Shown here in pieces: positions 37,053 through 45,866 of a stretch of DNA of 64,000 bases (positions are counted from its first letter, which is position 1; every line of letters begins with the position of its first letter). Source of the stretch: Ga0077555 sp050250755. GTDB lineage: Bacteria; Pseudomonadota; Alphaproteobacteria; Rhizobiales; Hyphomicrobiaceae. Location of the stretch: NCBI GenBank assembly GCA_050250755.1, contig JBFWOB010000032.1, forward strand, positions 13,238-77,237. The letters are read 5' to 3'. A program made the position numbers and the translations under genes. The notes below the pieces were generated by a model. That model was not told where the DNA came from, did not search any database, and was given only the letters and a program-made list of their open reading frames with translations.

Positions 37053-37832
37053 TTAATCTGGAATGAGGCCACCGTCGACGTTGAGGGTCTGGCCCGTGAT
37101 GTTGCGTGCGGCGCGCGAGGCAAGGAAGACAACAGCGTCGGCGATGTCGGCGGGCTCGTTGGCGCGCTTCAGCGGAACTTCGGCGACGGCGCGGCGCTCG
37201 ATCTCCTCCACCGGGATGCCCTCCTTAGCGGATCGCACGCGAAAGAGATCCTCGACGATAGCCGTCTTGACGATGCCCGGACAAACCGCGTTGACGTTGA
37301 TGTCGTGCTGCGCGAGCTGTTGCGCGGCGGTGTACGTCAGGCTGATGACGGCGCCCTTCGAAGCCGCATAGGCGGCATTCGAGGTGCCGTAAAAGCCCTT
37401 TCCGGCAACCGAGGCGATATTCACGATCGTGCCAGCGCGGCGCGGGATCATTTCCTGGGCGACCCGTTGGAGACAGAAGAACACACCCTTCGCGTTGACG
37501 CGATGAATGCGATCCCAGTCCTGCTCCGTGAGATCCATGATGTAGGCGCGCCGCGTGACGCCGGCGTTGTTGACCAGGATGTCGATCTGCCCGAACGCGG
37601 CCACGGCTTCCCGCACCATCCGGTCGATTTCGCCGACATCGCCAAGATCTGCCGTGATGGCCAGACCGCGGCGTCCGGCCGCCGTCACATCGGCTGCTGT
37701 TGCGGTCGCCGTCTCGGCGTTGATGTCGACGCACACGACGTCGGCACCTTCGCGCGCAAAGGCGAGCGCCGTCGCTCGTCCGATCCCTTGTCCCGCCCCG
37801 GTGACTATCGCGATCTTGCCGTCGAGCTGCAT
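37053..37832 (-). CDS. Short-chain dehydrogenase/reductase
   Basis: An SDR of 259 residues. The cofactor site is IAIVTGAGQGIGRATALAFA, the structural motif is ILVNNAGVTRRAYIMDL, and the catalytic Ser-Tyr-Lys set is in NIASVAGKGFYG and AAYAASKGAVI. The Asp in VVCVDINAET after the second strand suggests NAD(H). The C-terminal AARNITGQTLNVDGGLIPD is standard. The substrate is not readable; the sequence lies in the group of 3-oxoacyl-ACP reductase/2,3-butanediol-type dehydrogenases. It lies between the ferredoxin and rhodanese genes. Confidence 0.91.
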   Translation of the reverse strand: MQLDGKIAIVTGAGQGIGRATALAFAREGADVVCVDINAETATATAADVTAAGRRGLAITADLGDVGEIDRMVREAVAAFGQIDILVNNAGVTRRAYIMDLTEQDWDRIHRVNAKGVFFCLQRVAQEMIPRRAGTIVNIASVAGKGFYGTSNAAYAASKGAVISLTYTAAQQLAQHDINVNAVCPGIVKTAIVEDLFRVRSAKEGIPVEEIERRAVAEVPLKRANEPADIADAVVFLASRAARNITGQTLNVDGGLIPD

Positions 37833-37926
37833 TCGCTCCTCCCGATCATCGGTTCTGATCGAGCATGAGCTACCCGAGGCGGCGCGGCAAGACGGTCGCG
37901 TGACAGACCCTGCGACGCGCCAAGCG

Positions 37927-37976
37927 GTGTTCAGCGATGAACACTTGGTCGCCCGCGAGAGAATGCCTCCCGCGGG
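37927..37976. other. Two adjacent inverted repeats between the ferredoxin and SDR genes
   Basis: GTGTTCA-GCGA-TGAACAC (37927-37944) is a perfect 7-base palindrome with a GNRA-like tetraloop on the plus strand. CCCGCG and CGCGGG (37952-37976) flank 13 bases directly after the ferredoxin stop. The second may help end or stabilise the ferredoxin mRNA; the first could be an operator for the SDR gene, about 95 bases downstream. No T-run follows either. Confidence 0.4.
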
Positions 37977-37981
37977 TGTGC

Positions 37982-38302
37982 TCAGAACTGCTTGGTGGGC
38001 ACGCGCAATATCAGGCCGTCCAGTGCGTCAGTGATCTTGATCTGGCAGGACAGACGGCTCTCGTCGCGGACGTCGAAGGCGAAATCGAGCATATCCGCCT
38101 CCATTTCGTTCGGCTTGCCGACGGTTTCAGTCCACTCCGCATCGACGTAGACATGGCACGTCGCGCAGGCGCAGGCGCCTCCGCACTCCGCCTCGATACC
38201 CGGCACCGCCGCCTTCTTCGCCGCCTCCATCACAGTGAGGCCCTTGTCGGCCTCGACGATCTGTTGCTTACCGTCGGGCTGAATGAACGTGATCTTGGCC
38301 AT
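37982..38302 (-). CDS. [2Fe-2S] ferredoxin, adrenodoxin type
   Basis: A ferredoxin of 106 residues. The cluster ligands are Cys40, Cys46, Cys49 (ECGGACACATC) and Cys86 (SRLSCQIK), the adrenodoxin/putidaredoxin spacing, with an extra Cys44. The sequence begins MAKITFIQPDGKQQIVEADK. Such ferredoxins serve P450s, Rieske oxygenases or Fe-S cluster assembly; no P450 or isc gene is near. The ferredoxin reductase downstream on the same strand is a plausible electron donor. The start ATG with AAGGT-like sequence upstream is the family start. Confidence 0.94.
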   Translation of the reverse strand: MAKITFIQPDGKQQIVEADKGLTVMEAAKKAAVPGIEAECGGACACATCHVYVDAEWTETVGKPNEMEADMLDFAFDVRDESRLSCQIKITDALDGLILRVPTKQF

Positions 38303-38546
38303 TTCTCGAAGGCGACCTTTCCGGCGTCAAATGCTGCGCGTGAGATCCCGCGGGCACCGAAGCCGCGCAGGGGGCCCGTACGCCGTCGGGCCGACCGCGA
38401 CGAGACGATTACTCGCCGACACATCTCTTTTCAAGGGATCGCCCCGTAAAGGTGCGCCCGCCGCGGTTACGATGACCGGCCACCTTCGGCAAAAAATTTC
38501 GGGCGGGGTCGGGTGTGTTCCAGCCCGAATCGGGGAACGAAGGCAC

Positions 38547-38927
38547 TCAGCGATCGACTTCAAGCCGGGCAATGTGTTGCCTGGCTTCGTCCAACGCCTC
38601 GGCGAGGGCGTCGATTGCCATTGCCCTTGCCGCCATGTCGGCCGACGACCGCAGCGCTTCAGCGCGCTCCGCCAATTCCGCGACACGCATGGCGCCGACC
38701 GCCCTTGCCGAGCCCTTCAAGGTGTGTGCGGCGTCGCGCCAATCCTTCTCGCTGCGAGCATCGCGGAGATTGGTGAGATACAAGGGGGCCTGATCGGCGA
38801 AAAGGTTGAGAACCTCGACCTCGAGCGCCTTGTTTCCAAAGGTATATCTGGCAAGATGGGCATGATCGACGGCGGGCACCACGCCGATCGCTTCCGTGGC
38901 TGCGGAAGCAGCTGCAGATGTGGCCAT
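38547..38927 (-). CDS. Hpt (histidine phosphotransfer) domain protein
   Basis: A stand-alone Hpt protein of 126 residues. The phosphorylated histidine is H68 in WRDAAHTLKGSARAVGAMRV, the canonical Hpt motif. The upstream helix includes LFADQAPLYLTNLRDARSE. It should relay phosphate between a hybrid kinase receiver and a response regulator; no kinase or regulator gene lies nearby. It is not ChpT, which is dimeric and longer. It is divergent from the large coiled-coil gene at 39251, with a 323-base region between that contains three TTAAC half-sites. Confidence 0.9.
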   Translation of the reverse strand: MATSAAASAATEAIGVVPAVDHAHLARYTFGNKALEVEVLNLFADQAPLYLTNLRDARSEKDWRDAAHTLKGSARAVGAMRVAELAERAEALRSSADMAARAMAIDALAEALDEARQHIARLEVDR

Positions 38928-39250
38928 GTTTCCGTCCCTCCCAGGCGTCGAGTTGTAGAGCGCGCCATTCTCCGCGGAGGGAGGATGTCAAAGAGTCGAT
39001 AAGTGGTCGTTAAGAACGGGTTGCAAATCGTTCGTGTCGGACGAGCCCTCATTTACCGTTGTACGATCGACGACTGCATCTTCCTTTCGCCACAAACTCC
39101 GTCGTAAAAGATCGTTAAGGCTGTCGAGATGGGGGACACTCTGACAGGCCGGGGAAACGCGGGGCCGCATATCTGGTCGCCGCAGCAACGATCTTAACAA
39201 GTCCTCCGGAAAGCGGGACGGCGCGCGAGCGTCGGCGGGGGTTAGCGGTG
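38928..39250. promoter_or_regulatory. Divergent promoter region between hpt and the coiled-coil gene, with three TTAAC sites
   Basis: No gene is present. TTAAC pentamers occur at 39009-39013 (reverse), 39114-39118 (reverse) and 39194-39198 (forward). TTAAC is the core of CtrA half-sites (TTAA-N7-TTAA), and at 39010 it is followed after seven bases by TTGC, a weak second half. CtrA control of a polar-growth candidate and an Hpt gene would make sense but is inferred. Confidence 0.35.
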
Positions 39251-42181
39251 ATGCCGCAAGAGACGTCGAAACGCAGCGATTCTGTCGAGGGCACCCCCGC
39301 CCCCGCAACGGCGTCACCGTCAGCGCCACCCAAAATCCCATCTGGCGAGGCTGCACCTCCGCCTTTGCCGGGGACCTTGCCCGGTGCCTCTCCGACTGCC
39401 GCACAAGGCACGCCACCGGGCGGGCCACCGCCACTCGGCGCCAAGCCGGCTGCCGACCCACCCGTTTCAAGATCCCAGTCCAGCGGACCGGCGCTTGGAA
39501 CGCCATCTCCGTCGAAGGCGCCTGACGATCAGGCTGAAACTCCCAGCCGCCGGACCGCAAAGCGTCGCCCGGCAGGTCAGGCGCGCGTCGCCGCCAACGA
39601 CGACCTTCCCTCTATTGGGGGACTGATTTTCGCGCTGCATGCGAAACCATCGCAGCGTCCCATGCAAATCGCTGCGATCGCGAGCGTCGTGTGGGGCCTC
39701 GTCAGCATTCTGCTTGGCTGGGCTATGCTGGCGCCTGAGTTGCAGCGCGCGCCGACCGTGCTCGAGATGCTCACGCGGCCGACAGCCATCACGCTGGCGG
39801 CGACCGTTATACTTCCGATCGCGGTCTTCTGGTTCATTGCCATGCTCGTCTGGCGCGCCCAGGAGCTGCGCCTCATGTCGTCGGCGATGACCGAAGTGGC
39901 GATCCGCCTTGCCGAGCCCGACCGGATGGCCGAGCAGCAGATCGCCTCGGTTGGCCAAGCCGTTCGCCGGCAGGTCAATCACATGAACGAGGCCGTCTCG
40001 CGCGCTCTCGGCCGTGCGGGTGAGCTCGAAGCCTTGGTTCACAACGAAGTCACAAGCCTCGAGCGGTCCTATACCCAGAACGAGAATCGCATCCGAGGCC
40101 TGCTGGAGGAGCTTGCAGGCGAGCGCAACGCGCTGCTCAACACGAGCGAGCGCGTCAGTTTCTCGCTGAAGGAGCTGGGTGGTGATATCCCGGCCCTTGT
40201 CGACAAGCTGTCGGATCAGCAGGTCAAGCTCGCGCGCTTCATTGAGCAAGCCGGGCAAAATCTCGTCTCGCTCGAGACGTCGCTGTCGAACAATGCTGCC
40301 CATCTCGCCACGACAGTCGGCACCCGAACGCAGGAGCTGCATGGCGTCCTGAGTGATAGCACGAGCGAGATCCGCGGCCTTCTGGAGTCGCGTGCCAATG
40401 CCATTACGACTGCCTTCCAATCGGGCAAATCCGATCTCGAAACGACGCTCTCGGGTCACGCCGAGCAGATCCAGCAGGCGTTTGGGGGCTTCGCTGGCGG
40501 CCTCGATACCGCCCTCGGCGAGCGCACCCAACAGCTCAAAGGAATGTTGGAGACGACCGCCTCGTCGATCGAATCGGCACTCTCGACGCGAACCGAAGGC
40601 CTGCAGGCGGTACTCGAGGAATACACGCGCGCCCTCGACGCAACGATGGAGGCGCGTCAGCAAGGCCTTGATGTGCAATTGGTTCAGCGCATCCAGACGC
40701 TCGACGATTCGTTCTCCGAACGGCTCAAGCTGCTCGACGAATCGCTCGTCCGATCCACGCTGGCGATCGACAGCACCGTCGCCGACAAAGCCCGAGCCCT
40801 CTCGACCGCTCTCGAAACCCACGCTCAGGACATCGCGCAGGTCCTTGGCCAGCAGGCAGGCCAGCTCGACGAGCAAATCATGCATGGTGTGCATGCTATC
40901 CGCCGCGCGAGCGAGAACGTCACCAAGCAGTCGGTCCAAGCGATCGAAGGCCTCGCCGGTCAGGCCGAACTGTTGCGTAATCTTTCGGACAATTTCGTCA
41001 GCCAGATCGCGAGCGTCACCAACCGCTTCGACAATCAGGGCCAGACGATGATGCGCGCGGCGAACGCGCTCGAAACCGCCAACCAGCGCATCGACAGCAG
41101 CCTGAAGCACCGCCAGGCCGAACTGACGCAAACGCTTGAGCAGATCTCCAGTAAGGCTCAAGACATCGACAAGGTCATGCAGACCTATCCGGCGAGCTTG
41201 GAAGGTACGGTCAGCCAACTCGAAACCCGGGCTCTCTCTGCCGGCGAGCATTTGCGGCGCGGCTTTGAAGAGCAGTCACGACGGGCGATCGAAGAAATGG
41301 AGCGCCTGAGAGGGACCGCAGGAGGCGAGACCGAGCGGGCAGTGGCGGATCTTCGGGAGCGCTTCAAGTCGATCTCGCAAGAAGTGCGTGACGAAATCGG
41401 TTCGATGCACTCGCGTTTCTCGTCGAGCTACGACGACATGCGCCAACGGGCGCAACGAACGCTGACCGATCTCGACAAGGAGCAGGCCCGGCTCAGGGAA
41501 GAGCTCGAACGGCTGCCGCAGGCGACGCGCGCGTCGGCGGACACGATGCGTCACTCGCTGCAGGAGCAGCTTCGCGCGCTCGAGCAGCTTTCGACCCTGT
41601 CACGCCGCGAGGCGCATCGCGCGGACGTCGTGCCACCCTCCTCCGCGGCGCCCGGTGCAGCGGCATCGGCTGGGCGGGCCATTTCCTCAATCACCCAGAC
41701 CCTCGCCAACGAGCTTTCCGCGCAGCAGCATCACCGCACACAGGCCGCATTGCCTCCCGCTGCCCCCAGTGCCGGAGCGGGCGACGCGGCTCGCGAAGCC
41801 TGGAAACTCGGAGACCTTCTGGCCCGCGCCTCTCAAGATGACAGCCGCCCCGGAGACCTCAATCTCGCCGGCTATGCGCGTGCCTTGGATCAGACTACGG
41901 CTTCTGCGATCTGGTCCCGCTTCCGGGCCGGCCAGAGAGGCGTGATGGTCCGGAGCATCTACTCGGTCGAAGGCCGTACCCTGTTCGACGAAGTCCAGCG
42001 GCGCTACGGAGCGGACGCCGGCTTCCGCCAATCGGTCGACCACTACCAGCACAACTTCCAGCGTATCTTGCGTGAGTGCGAGCAACGGGACCCCAGCGGA
42101 CGCCTCGCTCAGAGCCAGGTCGTGTCGGACGCCGGTCGGGCTTTCCTCTTCCTTGCCCACGCCAGCGGACAGCTCGTCTGA
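39251..42181 (+). CDS. Large coiled-coil membrane protein, possible GPR/RgsE-like polar-growth factor
   Basis: A protein of 976 residues. Residues 1-120 are cytoplasmic and rich in Pro, Ala and Ser. Two membrane spans follow at about 139-161 and 179-203. Residues 210-810 are almost entirely coiled coil with repeating TRTQELHGVLSDSTSEI-like units, as in apolipoprotein-type repeats. The last 140 residues are a separate domain with KLGDLLARASQDDSRPGDLN, LDQTTASAIWSRFRAGQRGV and TLFDEVQRRYGADAGFRQSV. The topology and C-terminal block recall, from memory, the growth pole ring protein GPR/RgsE of Agrobacterium and Sinorhizobium, which is over 2000 residues. It begins at ATG 39251 (a GTG directly precedes it) and is convergent with an MFS gene. 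Function is inferred. Confidence 0.7.
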   Translation: MPQETSKRSDSVEGTPAPATASPSAPPKIPSGEAAPPPLPGTLPGASPTAAQGTPPGGPPPLGAKPAADPPVSRSQSSGPALGTPSPSKAPDDQAETPSRRTAKRRPAGQARVAANDDLPSIGGLIFALHAKPSQRPMQIAAIASVVWGLVSILLGWAMLAPELQRAPTVLEMLTRPTAITLAATVILPIAVFWFIAMLVWRAQELRLMSSAMTEVAIRLAEPDRMAEQQIASVGQAVRRQVNHMNEAVSRALGRAGELEALVHNEVTSLERSYTQNENRIRGLLEELAGERNALLNTSERVSFSLKELGGDIPALVDKLSDQQVKLARFIEQAGQNLVSLETSLSNNAAHLATTVGTRTQELHGVLSDSTSEIRGLLESRANAITTAFQSGKSDLETTLSGHAEQIQQAFGGFAGGLDTALGERTQQLKGMLETTASSIESALSTRTEGLQAVLEEYTRALDATMEARQQGLDVQLVQRIQTLDDSFSERLKLLDESLVRSTLAIDSTVADKARALSTALETHAQDIAQVLGQQAGQLDEQIMHGVHAIRRASENVTKQSVQAIEGLAGQAELLRNLSDNFVSQIASVTNRFDNQGQTMMRAANALETANQRIDSSLKHRQAELTQTLEQISSKAQDIDKVMQTYPASLEGTVSQLETRALSAGEHLRRGFEEQSRRAIEEMERLRGTAGGETERAVADLRERFKSISQEVRDEIGSMHSRFSSSYDDMRQRAQRTLTDLDKEQARLREELERLPQATRASADTMRHSLQEQLRALEQLSTLSRREAHRADVVPPSSAAPGAAASAGRAISSITQTLANELSAQQHHRTQAALPPAAPSAGAGDAAREAWKLGDLLARASQDDSRPGDLNLAGYARALDQTTASAIWSRFRAGQRGVMVRSIYSVEGRTLFDEVQRRYGADAGFRQSVDHYQHNFQRILRECEQRDPSGRLAQSQVVSDAGRAFLFLAHASGQLV

Positions 42182-42191
42182 GTGACCGCGC

Positions 42192-43457
42192 CTAGCGAGC
42201 CGAGGATTCGTCGACACGAACCGTCACCGTGGATTTGGGCCAGCGCGACAACCAAACCGTCCCAATCGTTCCCGCGACGCAGAGCAATGCCATCGGTGCA
42301 TAAGCGTATCCGCCGAGCGCGCCGTAGAGCGGTCCGGCCGCGAGAGTTGCGAGACCCAGACCGATCCCGGACGTCACACTTGCGTAGACCGCCTGCGCCG
42401 TCGCTGCTTCCGATGGTGGCACGTTGGCACTCATGAAATGCAGCGCGCCTAGATGCGCCGCACCGAATGTGAGGCCGTGCAAGGCCTGTAACGGGATCAG
42501 GGCTGCTAACGGTGGATCGAAGGCCATGGCCGCCCAGCGAATCACACCCGCGACCGCACCCGTCATGAGAAGGCCGATGGCTCCCAGCCGCGCGACCGCG
42601 ACCTTCGAGAACGCAAACAGCCCGATTTCAACCGCCACGCCAATCGCCCATAGGGTTGCGCACCACGTGGCGGAAACGCCCTGGCGCTGCCACTCGATGA
42701 CACCAAACGTATAGAAAACTGCGTGCGATGACTGGACGGCCGCGGCGCCTGCGAGAAAGAGCAGGAATCGCGGCGTGAATTGCGATGCGGCGAGCAGCGC
42801 GAATGTCGGGCGGCGGCCTTGTGCTTGCTCCCTCGCTTGCCCTTGCTCCTGATCGGCATCGGGGTCGGCAGGGAGCATCAGCGCCGATACGAACGTCGCA
42901 AAACTGCCCGCCACCAAGAACCACAGCACCGACGACGCCCCGAACGCGACAATGGCGGGCCCCGCGGCAAACCCGATCGCGATGAAGCTGACGGACCCCC
43001 AAAGGCGCATGCGCCCGTAGTCCAACCCACCGCGGCGCACGCCACTCATGGCAAGTGTTTCAGCGATCGGCATCAGCCCCATCGCAGCAAGCGCGCCAAT
43101 GAGCACGACGACGAGGATGGACCAGAAGCCGAATGCGACAGCGAGCAACGCCGCGCCGACGAGCGCGAGGGCCGCGAGGGCCACGGCCGCCTGACGCCGA
43201 TCGCCCCATCGGTCGGCCGCGAGCGCGATGAGAGGGCCGGCGATGATCCGAAGAAACAGGGGTGCGGCGGTGACGATAGCGATCTCTGCGTTCGTCAATC
43301 CGCGCCAATCGAGCCATACCGGCAGATAGGGGAGCTTCGTGCCCGTCACAGCAAAAAGCGCGGAAAAGAACAATGCCAGCCGGAGGCTATAGCTCCCGGT
43401 GAGCCTGCGCGCCGTGCCTTCTTCGTGTGACTGGGCGCCCGCGCGCGCATTGCGCAT
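42192..43457 (-). CDS. MFS transporter, HcaT/phenylpropionate-type
   Basis: A carrier of 421 residues with about 12 spans. It begins SLRLALFFSALFAVTGTKLP with YLPVWLDWRGLTNAEIAIVT, the MFS_1-like start of the HcaT/NupG group, and has the intracellular loop ALAADRWGDRRQAAVALAAL. The middle loop is charged and Gln-rich (ADQEQGQAREQAQGRR). The second half contains LIPLQALHGLTFGAAHLGAL, also typical. The substrate may be a phenylpropionate-like acid or a nucleoside; the sequence does not decide. It starts four bases after the stop of the dehydratase gene, so the two are coupled. That coupling might suggest an amino-acid or hydroxy-acid substrate. Confidence 0.84.
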   Translation of the reverse strand: MRNARAGAQSHEEGTARRLTGSYSLRLALFFSALFAVTGTKLPYLPVWLDWRGLTNAEIAIVTAAPLFLRIIAGPLIALAADRWGDRRQAAVALAALALVGAALLAVAFGFWSILVVVLIGALAAMGLMPIAETLAMSGVRRGGLDYGRMRLWGSVSFIAIGFAAGPAIVAFGASSVLWFLVAGSFATFVSALMLPADPDADQEQGQAREQAQGRRPTFALLAASQFTPRFLLFLAGAAAVQSSHAVFYTFGVIEWQRQGVSATWCATLWAIGVAVEIGLFAFSKVAVARLGAIGLLMTGAVAGVIRWAAMAFDPPLAALIPLQALHGLTFGAAHLGALHFMSANVPPSEAATAQAVYASVTSGIGLGLATLAAGPLYGALGGYAYAPMALLCVAGTIGTVWLSRWPKSTVTVRVDESSAR

Positions 43458-43461
43458 GGAC

Positions 43462-44445
43462 TTAGGCAGCCCCGAGAATGCCGCAGAGCATGGCCGGGTC
43501 GATATTGCCGCCGGAAATCACCGCAACCGTCGTACGACCGCTCGTCGGGATGCGCCTAGCAAGTACGGCTGCAAGAGCCACGGCACCGCCCGGCTCGACG
43601 ACCAGCTTCAGATCCGCGAAGGCGAAGCGGATGGCGTCGCGCACCTCGTCGTCCGACACGACAAGACCATCCGACAGGACTTTCTGAGCGACGGCAAATG
43701 TCGTCTCGCCCGGCGTCTCCGCGAGCAGGGCATCGCAGATCGAGCCCGACAGCTTGGTATTTCGCTGACGCTGCCCCGCCTTGAGCGAGCGCGCCATATC
43801 ATCGAATCCCTCCGGTTCGACGGTTCGTATTTCGGTGGTCGGGAGGCTGGCTTTGACGGCCGTCGCAATGCCACCTGCGAGACCGCCCCCCGAACATGCA
43901 ACGAGCACGGTGTCGGGCTTCGCTCCGAGCGTGGCCGCTTGCGCGACGATTTCGAGTCCGACCGTCCCCTGGCCTGCCATCACCTGCCAGTCGTCGAACG
44001 GATGGACCATCGCGGCGCCTCGCTCTTCACAAAGTCGCGCCGCGATCGCTTCCCTGTCCTCTTTGACGCGATCATAAGGAATGACCTCGCCGCCGAACGC
44101 ACGAGTTCGCGCCACCTTCATCGCCGGTGCATCGGCCGGCATTACGATCGCCGACCTGATGCCAAGCAATGTAGCGGCTGCGGCGACCCCCTGTGCATGA
44201 TTACCCGACGAGCATGCCACGATACCGCCGGGGAATGCGGTTTTATCCACCTGACTGATCTTGTTGTAGGCGCCGCGAAACTTGAACGCGCCGACGCGCT
44301 GCAGATTCTCGCACTTCAGCAGCACGCGCCCGCCCGCCCTCGCATTCAACGCCGGGTGCTCGAGCAGCGGCGTCTCGATGATGTGCGGCTTCAATCGCTC
44401 ACGCGCGGCGCGAATATCGTCGATAGTCGGCAGTCGGAGGGACAT
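43462..44445 (-). CDS. PLP-dependent threonine/serine dehydratase family protein
   Basis: A fold-type II PLP enzyme of 327 residues. The Schiff-base lysine is in VGAFKFRGAYNKISQ (near residue 56), the asparagine/serine loop is VACSSGNHAQGVAAAATLLG, and the phosphate site is VLVACSGGGLAGGIATAVKA. No C-terminal ACT domain is present, so it is like the catabolic or L-serine/threonine dehydratase group and also like diaminopropionate or hydroxyaspartate-type enzymes. It converts threonine or serine to 2-oxo acids plus ammonia, if typical. It is followed after four bases by an MFS carrier gene. Confidence 0.88.
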   Translation of the reverse strand: MSLRLPTIDDIRAARERLKPHIIETPLLEHPALNARAGGRVLLKCENLQRVGAFKFRGAYNKISQVDKTAFPGGIVACSSGNHAQGVAAAATLLGIRSAIVMPADAPAMKVARTRAFGGEVIPYDRVKEDREAIAARLCEERGAAMVHPFDDWQVMAGQGTVGLEIVAQAATLGAKPDTVLVACSGGGLAGGIATAVKASLPTTEIRTVEPEGFDDMARSLKAGQRQRNTKLSGSICDALLAETPGETTFAVAQKVLSDGLVVSDDEVRDAIRFAFADLKLVVEPGGAVALAAVLARRIPTSGRTTVAVISGGNIDPAMLCGILGAA

Positions 44446-44528
44446 GGCGCAGCTCTTTCTGGAAAGTACCTGCGTAGTGCGCCGGGTGGCATCGATCCGT
44501 CAAGGCGTCGGCTTGCAGCTTGCGGCAC

Positions 44529-45731
44529 TCAATACGTCTCGACGTGGTAGCGGCCTTCTCCCCTCATTTTCGGCTTGAGCGTTGACCAGTCGAGACCTGC
44601 GCCGGCCGCAATCTCGGAAATGACGGTATCTACGCCTGTTTCCATACCCCTGAGGCCGCAAATGAAGACGTGCGTCGCGTCATCGATGAGCAGAGGCACG
44701 ATGTCGGCCGATCGAGCACGCATACGGTCTTGGACATACTCCCTCGCCACGCCTGCGCGGCGCGAATAGACAAGGTGCTGCTCGAGCAGGCTGGGCGGCA
44801 CCTTCTGCAGCGGGCCGAAGTACGGCAACTCCTCAGGCGTGCGCGCGCCGAAGAACATCACGAGACGCCCGGTCGCGGCGGGTGCCGTGCGTCTGCGTCG
44901 CTCCGTAAAGGCGCGGAACGGCGCCGATCCCGTGCCCGTGCAAATCATGAGAATGTTTGCCCGGGGATCATCGGGCATGAGGAACGTCGAGCCAAACGGT
45001 CCCGACACGGCGATGCGCTCGCCGACCTTCAAGTTGCACAACCATTCAGAGACGAGACCGCCTGGCACGCGCTTCACCGTGAGCGCAACATTGTTGGCGT
45101 TGCGCTTCTCCCCGTCTCGCGCCGATGCGATGGAGTAGAGGCGCATCGGATAAGGCTTGCCATCGGGATCCGATACAGGCGGCAGGACGCCGATCGACTG
45201 GCCTTCAAGAACGGGGAACGCCTTTTCGCCAAACGAGAGCACGATGTGGCGCACATCACTCTCGGCCGATGCCGACGTGATGCGGAAATTGCCCTGCACC
45301 GTAGCTATCGCCGGGCTGGAACGCCCATAGAGGTTTACGATCGGGCGCGTCGCCGATGCGGGCGGGATCGCTCGGCCGCCACCGCCGGCGTGGGCCGCCT
45401 CGATCAGCGCGCCAGCTTCGCCGTCGTCAGCTTCCTCGAGCGGGGGCGCGTTGCCGGCCAGGTCCTCCTGGGCGGGAAGCTCTATCCACCCAAGCTGCGT
45501 CTCGAGCGTGTAGGGCGTCGCGACGATGCGCCAGTTGTCGATCGAGCCGGTTGGGCAGGGAGCAATGCAATCGAGGCAAGCGTTGCATTTCTCGGCGTCG
45601 ACCACATAATTCTGGTCGTCGTGACTGACAGCGCCGATCGTGCACGTCGCCTCGCACGTGCCGCACCGGATGCAGATCTCGGGGTCGATGAGATGCTGCT
45701 TCTTCAGAGCTGACATTGCCGTCTGCGTCAT
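44529..45731 (-). CDS. boxA: BoxA-like benzoyl-CoA 2,3-epoxidase reductase component
   Basis: A protein of 400 residues with two [4Fe-4S] motifs at the N-terminus (CIRCGTCEATC and CNACLDCIAPCP), a spacer of about 100 residues, and a ferredoxin-reductase-type FAD/NADPH module: MRLYSIASARDGEK, GLVSEWLCNLKVGERIAVSG, and the NADPH region ILMICTGTGSAPFRAF with a terminal MRGEGRYHVETY. This layout is that of BoxA, which feeds electrons to the diiron epoxidase BoxB in aerobic benzoyl-CoA degradation. boxB, boxC and a benzoate-CoA ligase are absent here, so the partner may be elsewhere or different. I start at the ATG at 45731; a TTG three codons upstream is possible. Confidence 0.84.
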   Translation of the reverse strand: MTQTAMSALKKQHLIDPEICIRCGTCEATCTIGAVSHDDQNYVVDAEKCNACLDCIAPCPTGSIDNWRIVATPYTLETQLGWIELPAQEDLAGNAPPLEEADDGEAGALIEAAHAGGGGRAIPPASATRPIVNLYGRSSPAIATVQGNFRITSASAESDVRHIVLSFGEKAFPVLEGQSIGVLPPVSDPDGKPYPMRLYSIASARDGEKRNANNVALTVKRVPGGLVSEWLCNLKVGERIAVSGPFGSTFLMPDDPRANILMICTGTGSAPFRAFTERRRRTAPAATGRLVMFFGARTPEELPYFGPLQKVPPSLLEQHLVYSRRAGVAREYVQDRMRARSADIVPLLIDDATHVFICGLRGMETGVDTVISEIAAGAGLDWSTLKPKMRGEGRYHVETY

Positions 45732-45866
45732 GAGGCTCAACGACCGGGGCGAAAACGAACCACAAGCACTTGTCGCACGCTTGGCGCGCCGCTGTCACGC
45801 CGTGCACCGCCCTGCCCTTGCGGCGCCGCGAGGGCTGCTCCTCACCCGCGGGCGACCGACCTTGCC

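Noticed and set aside
39467..41251. A 594-codon minus-strand open frame opposite the coiled-coil gene
   Set aside because: It mirrors the regular heptads of the real gene; the sense frame has membrane spans and a conserved C-terminal block.
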